Shown here: positions 1 to 10,905 of the stretch, piece after piece | Layout of the letters: each line of letters begins with the position of its first letter | How positions within the stretch are numbered: position 1 is the first letter of the stretch | Assembly (NCBI GenBank): GCA_002007465.1 | Contig: LNAC01000277.1 | Location: 1,824,989 to 1,888,988, forward strand | Direction: 5' to 3' | Source: Ailurus styani | Lineage: Eukaryota; Chordata; Mammalia; Carnivora; Ailuridae | DNA length: 64,000 bases | Program-made: the position numbers and the translations under genes | The notes under the pieces: model-generated | Databases searched by the model: none | What the model saw: the letters and a program-made list of their open reading frames with translations, nothing else | What the model was told of the DNA's origin: nothing

Positions 1-467
1 ATTTTGGATATTTTTGTTAGAGCTCCCTACTGGAGATGTCCACAAGGAAGCTGGCTATATGCCGAAGGGCACAGTCAAGGGCAGAGTTGCCATTATAGAT
101 TAGGAAGTCACCAATGGAGAGACAGGAACTAAAACCAGGAAGTCAATGGCATGACTCAGGGAGAATGCAGAGGTCAATGGTCAGAAGCAGCAAATGAACG
201 AGAGGCCCTGAAAAGACAAAAAAAAAAAAAAAAAAAAAAAAAACCATTCGAAAAAAAANTGTGGGTTGCAGATGGTAGCAGGGGGGTGAGCTTGAGAAAG
301 AACCAAAGGGATTAGAGAGAATCCGATAAAGGGTTTGATCAGGAACCAGACTATAAACTCCCATTACAAGTTTAATTTTGAGACAGACTTCTCTGATTAA
401 ATGCCCTTAAAATAGTTGAGCAAGCTTTAACCTACAAAGTTTGATTTTGGGAGAAACATTTTGATCT
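1..467. other. unclassified intergenic sequence with poly(A) run
   Basis: No coding exon is seen. The first 200 bases (wording such as 'gatgtccacaaggaagctgg') resemble an old interspersed mammalian repeat that I cannot name. A poly(A) run fills about 219-243 and an N stands at 259 after a second short A run, so this spot is probably a contig join at a homopolymer. The only open frames here read through the A/T homopolymer and are not credible. Confidence 0.4.
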
Positions 468-499
468 GTTGGCCAAGTCACCTGTACCATCTAGCACTG

Positions 500-765
500 T
501 ATTCTCTAGTATGGTAACTATTACCACATACAGCTTACACATATTTAATTCAAAAGAAATAAAAGTAAAAATTCAGTTCCTCCTTAGCACTAGGACATCT
601 ACTACTAGTACTGGTAGCGGCAGCATATTTCCAGTGCTCAATGGCCACATGTGGCTAGTAGCTACCATACTGGACATCATAGATATAATATTGCCACCAT
701 GGCAGATGAATTCTATTGGACACAGTTCAATTCTGTTGGACACTACTAATCTAGAAAATAACTAA
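500..765. mobile_element. old DNA-transposon-like repeat (hAT/MER class)
   Basis: The phrases 'tgctcaatggccacatgtggctagtagctaccatactggaca' (655 region) and the repeated 'attctattggacac' / 'attctgttggacac' match, from memory, a short non-autonomous DNA transposon common in mammals. The exact family is not assigned. A 98-codon frame crosses it but shows no protein-like features. Confidence 0.4.
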
Positions 766-842
766 TTTGTGTTATTGCCCAAGGAAGGAGCCATGCTCTA
801 GGCAAAATGCTGTTTATCAGTAGGAAGATTATAGATGAGGTA

Positions 843-1036
843 GGGGCGCCTGGGTGGCTCAGTCAGTAAGCGTCTGCCTTCAGCCCAGGTCATGATCCCA
901 GGGTCCTGGGGTTGAGCCCCCCATTGGCCCCCCTGGCCAGCGGGGAGTTTGCTTCTCCCTCTCCCACTCCCCCTGCTTGTGTTCCCTCTCTCGCTGTCTC
1001 TCTGTCAAATAAATAAATTTAAAAATCTTAAAAAAA
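843..1036 (+). mobile_element. CAN SINE (tRNA-Lys derived)
   Basis: A complete carnivore SINE: tRNA-like head with A box (TGGCTCAGT) and B-box-like segment, then 'tcatgatcccagggtcctgg', a C/T-rich tract, and an AAATAAATAA tail ending in poly(A). It is bounded by a 10-bp direct repeat, attatagatg, at 828-837 and 1037-1046, the target-site duplication (TSD). Such elements are transcribed by RNA polymerase III and moved by L1 machinery. This copy differs from the common subtype in having 'agtcagtaagcgtctgcc'. Confidence 0.95.
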
Positions 1037-1046
1037 ATTATAGATG

Positions 1047-2496
1047 TCACAGTAACTACGAAGTCCTATGTTTGAAATATAATACATCATAGTATTAGAG
1101 TTAGAATACTTTGAAGATTGATACTGTATGGTGCTAACTACAGCAAAGCAGCATTTAGCAGTAGGGAATAAGCGAAGCGAATTCTTTTCCCTTACGTGTT
1201 CAGATTCAATAAAATTTGGAGATGCTGCCACCATCTGGATGATTAGGAAAATAGAACTGAATCTAAACATTGGAAGTTTGTATTTATTTCCCCCAAACCT
1301 ACCAAGTGACAGAAAACAGTAGATGCTTTTTGCGTAAAAGGGATATTTTGCTTTTAGAAAACAAGCTTTTACCATCTCTAAACTGATGATCTAAACTGTT
1401 TAAATTGCTCAGTGTTATAAAGTGAGAGATCAGAGGGTCCCAAAGTCCTGTTTTACTGGAGAAAAAAGTAGGTGAAAGTAAAAATGTCCCCCCAAATTTG
1501 TGTTTTGTTATAAATTATTCTTCATATGAGAGAGTAGTAATGTTAGCCTCTACTGAGAAGAAAACATTAGTAATAACAATAAACCATTAAAATGAAATTA
1601 ATGTCTATCACAGTAATGATTTAGAGGATGAAGGTAGGAATTCACTAAATGGCCCATTTAATATGGTGTTGATATTGCTTTTAATAATCATACCATTGTT
1701 ACCCAGGAGATGCGGGCCAAGTGGAGGATGCTGGCCAGACTGGCTGATCCCAGCTTGAAGCCACAAGCTGCAGTGCCCACAGATGTGGCTGCCTGCTTAA
1801 CAGGAAAGTATAAATGACTAACTGTGTTTTTTGTGAGTGTGTGTGTGTGTGACCCCAAATAGTCCCTCCCGTTGCTCAAGAAACACAGACAAGAGGGAGA
1901 GTGCTGAAAAACACTATTCTAAAGACATCCAGCAGGTGGCAGCATTGCGGCAGTTGATGAGCATGTTCTCTCTGACCTACCCAAGTCAAACAGACTAATT
2001 TACCATCAACCTTAACTAACCATGTCTCTTTATGACATCTGGCCAGAAGCACAATCTAAATATCTATATATTAAGGGGAAATACACTTTAATCTTAAAAA
2101 TGGCCAATTGAAATCATAATTTACAGAAAGCTTACGTATAACATAACTTCAAAGGCAAGAATATGGTGTGGGGTTGGGGATAGGTTAAGAACAGTCCAAA
2201 TGTGAGATAAGTGGATAGACTTTCACTCTAGGAAAGGCCATCTGGGAAGAATGACTCCTTGTTTTCTGTGGCTTCATAAAACCCTTATATCCCCTAATGC
2301 ATGGGAAACAGACATTTGGAAGCAGTATCTCAGACAAGGAATAAAGGGGGTGAGTCCCTTGCTGCTGGTGTAGTCACTAATGTACACACAGGCAGCTTGC
2401 CTTAGGCCTGCTTCCAGGGAAGAATGAACAGCTCCTGAAAATTTTGCTTGAGGTTTACAAAGATGAAAAATAGATGGGGAGAAGAATCTGAAACGG
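1047..2496. other. intergenic sequence, nothing identified
   Basis: No exon or clear transposon is recognised. A short (GT)n microsatellite lies at about 1837-1851. The open frames at 1028-1375 and 1128-1322 overlap on opposite strands, are A/T-rich and start or end at random; I do not call them genes. Confidence 0.5.
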
Positions 2497-3100
2497 TGGT
2501 GTAGGAAGATCCCGAACACAACTCCTGCCGTGGATACACCAAATCTACAGTTACATATGGATCATAACCTTCTAAGAAAGATGAAACATCCAAAAACTAG
2601 ATGAACTGCTCTCCACAACAAAAGATAAAAGGACCACTTCCAGATGGATATGGGAGCTAGTCTCACAAAGAAGTACACCCCAGCATGGTGACACACAATG
2701 GGGAGGAATCTCACCAGACAGACACTTCTCCCAGAGAAGTGAGGGGTTGCCCACATTGAGCACCAGAGCCCCTGTAATCTGCATCAGAGAGACGAGTCAC
2801 AATATCTGGCTTGGAAAACCAGTCAGGCTGATGTTCAGAGGTCCCAAAATGCTATGGGAAACTGAGGTTTCTCGCTTGGGTGGCTCACATTTTGTCTCAC
2901 TGGCCCCAACCCAGCACAAAACAGCAGTTTGATAAGTGCCTAGGTTAGATGTGAAGGGGATTTCATTGCTGATCTGGGGGCACTGACTGGAGGGATGGAG
3001 GACAGCTGAGATGCTCCCCAAAGGTGCTGGTGGACACCATCTCTGCACTCTCCACATAGACTGCTGGCCTGGTCTGGCAAGCTCAGACACAGGCCCCCCT

Positions 3101-3371
3101 CTCATGGCACTTGCTAATGATATTGGAGAACAGCACTGCCCTGCCACCTGACTGGGGTGGGAAGTACAGGTGGTTGTGGCATCCTTCTGCACCCAGCTTA
3201 AAGCCAGTGCATGCATGCAGACAAGACATTCTTCTGCTCATGGCACTTGCTAATGATATTGGAGAACAGCACTGCCCTGCCACCTGACTGGGTGGGAAGT
3301 ACAGGAGGTTGTGGCATCCTTCTGCACCCAGCTTAAAGCCAGTGCATGCATGCAGACAAGACATTCTTCTG
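3101..3371 (+). repeat. 136-bp tandem duplication inside the L1 5' region
   Basis: The unit beginning 'ctcatggcacttgctaatga' occurs at 3101-3236 and again at 3237-3371. The copies differ by a one-base deletion in a G run (ctgactggggtggg versus ctgactgggtggg) and one substitution (acaggtgg versus acaggagg). Such high identity in otherwise decayed L1 sequence implies the duplication is much younger than the insertion. Confidence 0.95.
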
Positions 3372-4277
3372 CTGCACTGTTGAAGCCTGTAAGCACGTGC
3401 AGTGAAGACATTTCCTCCCTCTTTTCTGAAGCTAACATGTACCCCGTCCCCAACACTCTCCAGCTGCCATGTAGGCATGTGCAATGCACTCAGGGAACAC
3501 CCCTTGATTATGTGGTGGCCAAGAGGGTTGGCATTCCAGAGCTCCACAATACCACAGTAACTGGAAAGGCAGTTCTTGGCAGGCCAACACCCCCAGGGCA
3601 ATGCAGACAGTAAACTGAAACACACCCCAGTCTTCCCAGGAAAAAGACCTATTTGCTTTTCCTGGAGCTTCAGCCTGGGGGAGAAGATTCAGGTTTCCTA
3701 CACATTGAGAAGCTAATGAGGCATTCCTGGGGAATGTGAGGAGACACACCCTGGGCCTTGCTACAGTTGGATGAGACCTCATGGAAAAGAGATTATACAC
3801 TCATCTGGAGCAGTGATTTTTATAATTCTCACCCAGGGGACACCTCCAGATCTCCTAGATTGAAGGTCAACAGGATCTATGATTGTGGCTTCCCAGGTCT
3901 CTATATATTTGGATATTGTAAAAGCTGTTGCCTGAGGGTTGGGCTTCAGCCTGAAACTAGATGAGATTCCATCCCTTGGGTCACTGACAGGTCTTGGCAC
4001 ACCTTCAACAATGGAGGTATATCAAGAATAAATCGGGTAGTTTAGATAATCACAAAGGTTTAAGAGACAACCAAGTACAAGGTTGAACATGAAGGACCAC
4101 CCCCTAAACAAGGCCAGTCCTACAAGACTGAGAGAGGTAGCTGTTCTAATACATTAAAAAAAAAAAAAAAAAAACCCACGAAGAACCAAGAAAACTAGGG
4201 AAACAGAGAGATATGTTCCAAATGAAACAACAAGACAAACCCCAGAAAAAGACCTAAACAATAAAGAGATAAGTAAT

Positions 4278-4482
4278 CTAGGAGGGCCTAGGTAGCTCAG
4301 ATGGGTAAGCATCTGGCTCTTGATTTTGGCTCAGGTCACGATCTCAGGGTTGTAAGACTGAGCCTGCATCAGTCCCCATGCCTCACATTGGATTCTCTCT
4401 CTCCCTCTCCCTTTTCCCCTTCCTCCATCTCCCTCTCTAAAAGAGAGAGAAAGAGAGAGAGTGTGTGGGAGATAGATAGATA
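4278..4482 (+). mobile_element. CAN SINE, older subtype
   Basis: The head is diverged ('ggagggcctaggtagctcagatgggtaag') and carries 'tcttgattttggctcagg', a variant of the older subtypes. Its tail is a GA-rich and (GATA)n stretch instead of AAATAAAT. The TSD is 10 bp, gataagtaat, at 4268-4277 and 4483-4492. It sits inside the large L1. Confidence 0.9.
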
Positions 4483-5521
4483 GATAAGTAATTTACCTGA
4501 TAAAGAATTCAAAGTAATGATCATAAAGATGTTCACTGAGCTCAGGAGAAGAAAAGATGAACACAGTGAGAACTTCAATAGTGAGACAGAAAACGTAAGG
4601 AAATACTGAACAGAAGTCACAGTGATTAAGAATACAATAACTGAACTGAAAAACACACTAAAGGAATTCAACAGGAGACTGATGAAGCAGAATAAAGATC
4701 AGCAAGCTAGAAGATAAAGCAATGGAATTCACCCAGACACAGCAGAAAGAAAAGGCAGGGGGGACTTTTAAAAAGTGAAGATAACTTAAGATGTCTTCAG
4801 GACAACAGCAAGGGGAATAAAATTCACACTACAGGGTTCCCAGAAGGAGAGGAAAGGGACAGAAAATTTATTTAAAGAAATAATGGCTGAAAAATTCCCT
4901 AACTTAGGGAAGGAAACAGACACTCATGTCTAGGAAGCCCAGAGTGTTTCCAATAAGATGAACCCAAAGAAAGCCATATCAAAACACATTACACTTAAAA
5001 TGTCAAAAGTTAAAGATAAGGAGAGAATCTTAAAAACAGCAAGAGAAAAATAAGTTGTTACATACGAGGGAAACCCTATTAGGTTATCAGCATATTTCTC
5101 AACAGGAAATTTGCAAGCCAGAAAGGAGTGGCATGACATACCAAAATGCTGAAAGGAAAAAACTTCCAACAAAAAAACTCTACCCAGCAAAATTACCATT
5201 CAGAATTGAAGAAGAGATAAAGAGTTTCCAGACAAGCAAAAGCTAAGGGAGTTCATCACTATTAAACTGGTTATATAAGAAATAAAAAGGGACTTCTTTA
5301 AGCAGAAAGGAAATGGCACTAATTAATAATAAGAACATACATGAAAGTAGAAATCTCACTTGGAAAAGTACATATATTGTAAAGGTAGTGAGTTAATCAC
5401 CTATAAAGTTACTAAGAAGATTAAAAGACAAAACTAGTAAATTAACTAAAACTGTAAAAATTAGGTAAGGGATACATAAAGTAAAAAGGTGTAAAAAGTG
5501 ACATCAAAAAATGTTGGGGGT

Positions 5522-5728
5522 CGGGCGCCTGGGTGGCTTAGTGGGTTAGGGCCGCTGCCTTCGGCTCAGGTCATGATCCCAGGGTCCTGGGATTGAGGCC
5601 CACGTCAGGCTCTCTGCTCAGCGGGGAGCCTGCTTCCTCCTCTCTCCTCTCTCTCTGCCTGCCTCTCTGCCTATTTGTAATCTCTCTCTCTGTGTCAAAT
5701 GAATAAATAAAATCTTTAAAAAAAAAAC
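5522..5728 (+). mobile_element. CAN SINE
   Basis: Head 'gggcgcctgggtggcttagt', 'tcatgatcccagggtcctgg', C/T tract and poly(A) tail. The flanking direct repeat gttgggggt lies at 5513-5521 and 5729-5737. Inserted in the large L1. Confidence 0.93.
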
Positions 5729-8062
5729 GTTGGGGGTGGATAGTAAAAATGTAGTTTTGGAATGTGTTCAAACTTAAGTAACTATCAAATTAAAATAGAC
5801 TGATACATACGTAGGATGATATATGTGAACCTTATAGTAACCATAAAGCAAAAACAGAACAAATACACAAGCAAAATGAGAAAGGAATATAGACATAACA
5901 TCAAAGAAAATCATCAAAGAGGGAAGAAAATAAGAAAGTAAAAGAACCAAACAGCCAAAAAACAATTTACAAAACAGTAATAAGGATGTACCTGTCAATA
6001 ATGACTTTAAATATAAATGGACTACATTCTCTAATCAAAAATCATATAGAGGCTGAATGGATTAAAAAGACACCATATACACTGCCTACAAGAGAGTAAT
6101 TTCAGAAGTAAACACGCATAGACTCAACATGGATAAATGGGAAAAGATACTCCATTCAAATAGAAATGAAAGGAACATAGTACTGGAATTCTTGGCTGTA
6201 GCAATTAGGCAATAAAAAGAAATAAAAGACATCCAAATTGGGAAGGAAGTAGTAAAACTGTTACTATTTACTGATGACATGATACCGTGTATAGAAAACT
6301 CTAAAGTCTACACCAAAAATCTTGGAAATAGTGAATGAATTCAGAGGATTTGCAGGATAGAAAATATGCAAAATCTGTTGCATTTATATACACTAATAAC
6401 TATCAGAAAGAGAAATTAAGAAAACAATCTCATTTATAGTCACCTCAGAAAGAAAAAAATACCTAGGAATATATTTAACCAAGGAAGAATATATTTAACC
6501 AAGACCCTTACGCTGAAAACAATAAAACACTGATGAAAGACATTGAAAAAGACACAAATGAATGGAAAGATGTTTTCTGCTCCTAGATTAGAAGAATTAA
6601 TATTGTTAAAATGTCCATACTACCCAAAGCGATCTATAGATTCAATGCAATCCTTATCAAAATTCCAATGACATTTTTAAAAAAAAACTAGAAAAAATAA
6701 TTCCAAAATCTGTATGGAATCACTAAAGACCCCAAATAGCCAAAACAATCTTGAGAAAGAGAATGAAGCCAGAGGTATCATGGTCCCTGATTTCAAACTA
6801 TACTAAAAAGCTATAGTAATAAAATAGTATGGTAGTGGCATAAATAGACACATAGATCACTGGAACAAAATAGAAATAAACCCATGCATACATGACAAAT
6901 TATACCAAAGAAGGCAAAAATATACAATGGGTGAAAGAAGAGTCTCTTCAGTAAATGGTGTTGGGAAAACTGGACAACTATATGCAAAAGAATGAAAGTG
7001 AACCACTAGCTTACAATATATACAAAAATAAATTTAAAACAGATTAAAGAGTTGAATGTAAGATTTGAAACCATAAAACTCCTAGAAGAAAACATAGATA
7101 GCAACCTCTTGGCATCGGTTTCAGCAGTGGTTTTTTTTGTTTGTTTATTTGTTTGGTTTTTTGTCTGAATCCAAAGGCAAGGGGAATAAGAGCAAAAATA
7201 AGTAAATGGGACTAAATCAAACTAAAAAGCTCTGTACAGGAAAGGAAATCAACAACAAAACAAAAAGGCAACCTACTGATGGGAGAGGGTATTTGCAATT
7301 GATATATAGGATAAGGGGTTAATATCCAAAAATACATAAAGAACTCATACAATTTGATGATGAAAAAACAATCCCATTAAAAAATGGGCCAAGGACCTAA
7401 ATAGACATTTTTCCAAAGAAAGCATACAAATGGCCAACAAGCACATGAAAAGATGCTCAATGTCACTAATCATTATGGAAATGCAAATGTAAGCCATACC
7501 TGATAGAATGGCTACTATCAAAAAGACAAGAAATAACAAGTGTTGGCAAGGATGAGAAGAAAAAGGAATCCTTGTATAGCAGGTAAGAATGTAAATTGGT
7601 GCAGCACTATGGGAAACAGTATGGAGGTTCCTCAAAAAAATTAAAAGTAGACCTACCAGGATCCAGCAATTCCACTACTGACTATCCAAAGAAAACAATA
7701 ACATTAATACAAAAACATACATGCACCCTCATGTTCACTGCAGCATTAATTACAATAGCTGAGATATAAAAGTAACATAAATGTCCACCAACTAATGATG
7801 AATGGATAAAGAAGATGGGATACATATACACCATGGAATAATACTCAGCCATAAAAAAGAATGAGATCTTGCCATTTGCAACAACATGGATGAACCTTGC
7901 AAGTATTATGCTAAGTGAAATAAGAGAACGACAAATATTACATGATTTTGCTTATATGTGAAATCCAAAAAACAACAAAAAACCAAAACAAACAAAACCT
8001 AGACTCATTGATGGCTGCCAGAGAGGAGAGGGGCTGGTTGGGTGGGGATGGGGGGTTGAAAA

Positions 8063-8456
8063 TGCGGCAGGATTTCTTTTTCCTCGGTGCCCATGGTTCT
8101 TGGTCATGCCATTGTGAAGAATGAAGACACAGACCAGACGAGGAGTGGTAGGCAGCAAGGCAGTTTATTGAGCCACAGCACAAAGCTCCCAAAGAGGGAG
8201 GGGACCCAAGAGAGTTGCCACTGGAGTTTCTAAGTCTAGGGGTTTTTATGGGCTTGTTGGTGGAATGTTTTAATCTGATTAACCCTCCATGCACCTGCCA
8301 CCCAACTCCCAGGTTTTTGTCCTCGTGTTCATCCACCTATTGGGTCGTTGTTCATGTGGGATAGGGCAGAGGGCTCCTTTTAGGGTGTAAAATCTTTATA
8401 AGGGTGATTTCTGCTTAGGGTGGTGGCCTTTGTCCCTCCCTGCCCTTCTTTATACA
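8063..8456 (-). mobile_element. solo LTR of an endogenous retrovirus (ERV1-like)
   Basis: This 394-bp block interrupts the L1 3' UTR, which resumes at 'ataagtcatgaggatg'. Read on the minus strand it begins TG and ends CA. It holds a TATA-like CATAAAAACC (8241-8250) and, about 75 bases on, an AATAAA polyadenylation signal (8164-8169) followed by a C/T-rich stretch, the U3-R-U5 order of a gammaretrovirus-type LTR. No internal gag, pol or env sequence is present, so it is a solo LTR left by recombination. The 4-base flanks (aaaa and ataa) are not identical, so the TSD is unproven and the end points may be off by a few bases. Confidence 0.7.
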
Positions 8457-8737
8457 ATAAGTCATGAGGATGTATTGTAATGTCCTGTGTGCAGAATGTA
8501 GTCAATAATATTGTATTAACTCTGTATGACAACAGATGGTAACTAGAGTTACCGTGGTGATCATTTCACAATGTATGCAAGTGTTGAATCACTATGTTGC
8601 ATACATGAAACCAATATAATATTGTATGTCAATTAAAACTCAATTAAAAAAAAAAGAAAAGCAGATGGACTACAAGGACGCAGATGTTCAGGGAGGCTTA
8701 TTAGAACTAGAGCCGACGGTGCTCTGTCAGTGTGAGA

Positions 8738-9105
8738 ACAGCATTAGTTCTCAACTATGACTGCACAGTAGGATCACTTGGGTTGTTTTTAAGAGTCACA
8801 CCTCAGGGTGCCTGGGTGGTTCAGTGGGTTAAAGCCTCTGCCTTTAAGGGCTCAGGTCATGATCTCAGGGTCCTGGGATCGAGGCCCGCATCGGGCTCCC
8901 TGCTCAAGAGGGGAGCCTGCTTCCTCCTCTCTCTCTGCCTGCCTCTCTGCCTACTTGTGATCTGATCTCTCTCTGTGTGTCAAATAAATAAATAAAATCT
9001 TTAAAAAAAAAAAAAGAGTCACACCTCAGATGAATCAAAAATATCCAGGTGGAAGACCCAGGCATCAGTGTTTTTAAATCACCAGGTGACACCAAAGAGT
9101 AGACA
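8738..9105. mobile_element. MER5-type hAT DNA transposon remnant, split by a SINE
   Basis: The left part, 'attagttctcaactatgactgcacagtaggatcact' (about 8740-8805), and the right part, 'aggcatcagtgtttttaaatcaccaggtga' (about 9029-9100), are the two halves of a short non-autonomous hAT element of the MER5 kind. A SINE at 8806-9013 separates them. Confidence 0.65.
8806..9013 (+). mobile_element. CAN SINE (GTGGGTTAAAGCC subtype)
   Basis: Full-length copy, ending AAATAAATAAATAAAATCTTT plus poly(A). It is flanked by a perfect 15-bp TSD, aagagtcacacctca, at 8791-8805 and 9014-9028, which belongs to the interrupted MER5 element. Perfect TSDs and a long A tail suggest a fairly recent insertion. Confidence 0.96.
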
Positions 9106-10570
9106 AGGTCAAAAAACTGTTGAAATCCAAGCAAAGGTAGGAGAGAAGGGCCTGGGGCCAGGTTGGAAGAGGAATGCAATGGAACATTCAGGCTTGTCTG
9201 GTAGTGTTTGAGGGAGGTACAATTTTCTAAAAATATAATAGACCATTCAACTACTGGTTGATTGAATTATATTATGTCCAGCATCATATTAAGTATTGAG
9301 TACATACAAGTAAATGCAACTTGGACATGACCCTTGAGGGGTGCACAATTCAGGCCTTGCAAGTTTGGTAGCACCTTGCTGCACAGAGCCAGGGAACTAC
9401 TGCTACATGGTGAGGAGGGTGAATGGCTATTAAGGTAAGTGCTGAGCATTGCAGAAATGCTAATGTTGACTTTAGCTTGGAGTTAGGATGAAACAGATGC
9501 CACTGAAATGGGTGAGAATTTGGTTAGGATTTCATGAGCAGCCCTGCCCAGGACATTCTCAGCTGGTCATAAGGGACTCGGCTTCCAAGTCTGCCCTCTG
9601 GAGAAGGACAGACCTTACCAGTGTCTGATAAAAACCTGGCTAACAAGAAAGACTGTGTGGAAAAGGTGCAGTGAAAGTATCAGACTGTCCATCATGGAGT
9701 GGAGCCCCAGGGGAAAGAGAGTTTAGGATGCTTTCACGGAAGAGGTGAGGCATGTTGAATAAAATTAATGCATACAAATACCCTTGGCCGATATGACCCA
9801 CACAATTCATCAAGCAAATTGAGGCTTTTGGGATGACCACCCTCAATTTTCATTCATTCCTACCTACAACACCTACCTCCATCCCACTCTCTTACTCAAT
9901 CATTCATCAAAAGGTGTAGTATTTACTATTTGCTAAGATTCACTGTCAGCCTTCAGAGAGCTTACAATATAGTGAGGGAGATTCTTGCACTTCTCCATGC
10001 TCAACAAAGGAAGGGCCTCTCCTCTTTTTCAAGACCAATCCTTCCACCTATGCCCTTGACTCCATACCTTTGGCTTCCTTCAGGAACTTGTTCAAATTCA
10101 TCCTTTTTCTTTTATTTCTCTTCAAACACCCCTTTTCTATCAGTTCCTTTTCCTCAGCATGTAAGGAGAGAAACACACTTCCATCCTAAAACACTAAACC
10201 CTCCAAACCTCCCTTGACCTCTGTTCCCAACAGCCACCACCAAATTTTACTCTTCTTCCTACAATCCAAAAATGTCTTGAAACCACTAACCATACTTCCT
10301 TATCTCTATTTTCTCATCTCTCATTCACTTTTCAACCCAGACTGATCTGTGTCCCATTCTTTTGTCTCTGATATCCTCCATATACCCAAAAGGGAAATTT
10401 GCCCAATCTCAAATGAGCATCTCTTTTAAGGTTAAAACTCTGTCACTTTGGGTAGGATTCCATTCCTGAGCTGGACATAGGAAGCCATGCTTCCTTCCTT
10501 GACCTCAGCTTCTTGATCTCTTACAAATGTCTCACTTGATACTCTAGAAATCCTGAACTGTAGTGGTTCC
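9106..10570. other. intergenic sequence, C/T-rich in its second half
   Basis: Nothing in 9106-9900 is recognised. From about 9850 to 10400 the + strand is pyrimidine-rich, with phrases such as 'ccttccacctatgcccttgactcc' that look like an old LINE or other ancient repeat; the family is not assigned. The 95-codon frame at 9930-10217 lies in this compositional bias and is not called a gene. Confidence 0.4.
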
Positions 10571-10571
10571 C

Positions 10572-10905
10572 AGTACATACCATGCCTTTTCTCATTTCTG
10601 TGTTTTTGCTCCTACTTTTTTCTATACCTGGAGTACCCTAACCCTTCTCCTTTGCCAGCTTTGCCTGAATTTTCCTGCATATTCTTTAATACTCAGGTCA
10701 AATATCACTTCCTCCAAGAGGCCTTCCCTGATTCCCCCAGTCCTAGCCAGATATCTGAACTCAGATCTGTGTTTCTGCAGTAAACTGAGTTTATCTCTAG
10801 AATGTACTTATTAGCTAATATCCTAATTATCTGTTTGTCTGTCTATATTATTGTTATTTACTTGTATGTCTGTCTTCCTTTCTGGACTGAGAATTGCTAT
10901 AGAGT
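10572..10905 (+). mobile_element. L2 LINE 3' fragment
   Basis: Diagnostic pieces appear in L2 order: 'tgccttttctcatttctgtgtttttgct', 'tacctggagtaccct', 'actcaggtcaaatatcacttcctccaagaggccttccctga', then 'tctgtttgtctgtct' and 'ctggactgagaa'. This is an ancient mammalian element with no coding capacity here. Confidence 0.75.

Larger units (their letters stand above)
2497..8660 (+). mobile_element. old L1 retrotransposon, degraded and internally deleted
   Basis: The order is that of an L1. A 5' UTR-like part (2497-4080, 'ggaggaatctcaccagacagac') is followed by ORF1-proximal sequence (4500-5500, 'cagaattgaagaagagataaagag'). Next comes an ORF2 endonuclease-end fragment (6000-6110, 'ggctgaatggattaaaaag'). 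At about 6130 the sequence jumps to the reverse-transcriptase region with 'tttactgatgacatgat', which encodes the FxDDM-type catalytic motif, so about 2 kb of ORF2 is missing. The ORF2 C-terminal region runs to about 7950, then the 3' UTR ends at 8645-8660 in oligo(A). No frame is intact. SINEs are inserted at 4278 and 5522, and an LTR at 8063. It could be two adjacent L1 copies rather than one with a deletion. Confidence 0.8.

Noticed and set aside
3083..3625. A 180-codon minus-strand frame with internal protein repeat
   Set aside because: The internal repeat is the 136-bp DNA duplication in the L1 5' region read on the wrong strand.
8063..8456. A complete provirus at this place
   Set aside because: Only one LTR is present and L1 sequence continues directly on both sides; no gag, pol or env remnant.
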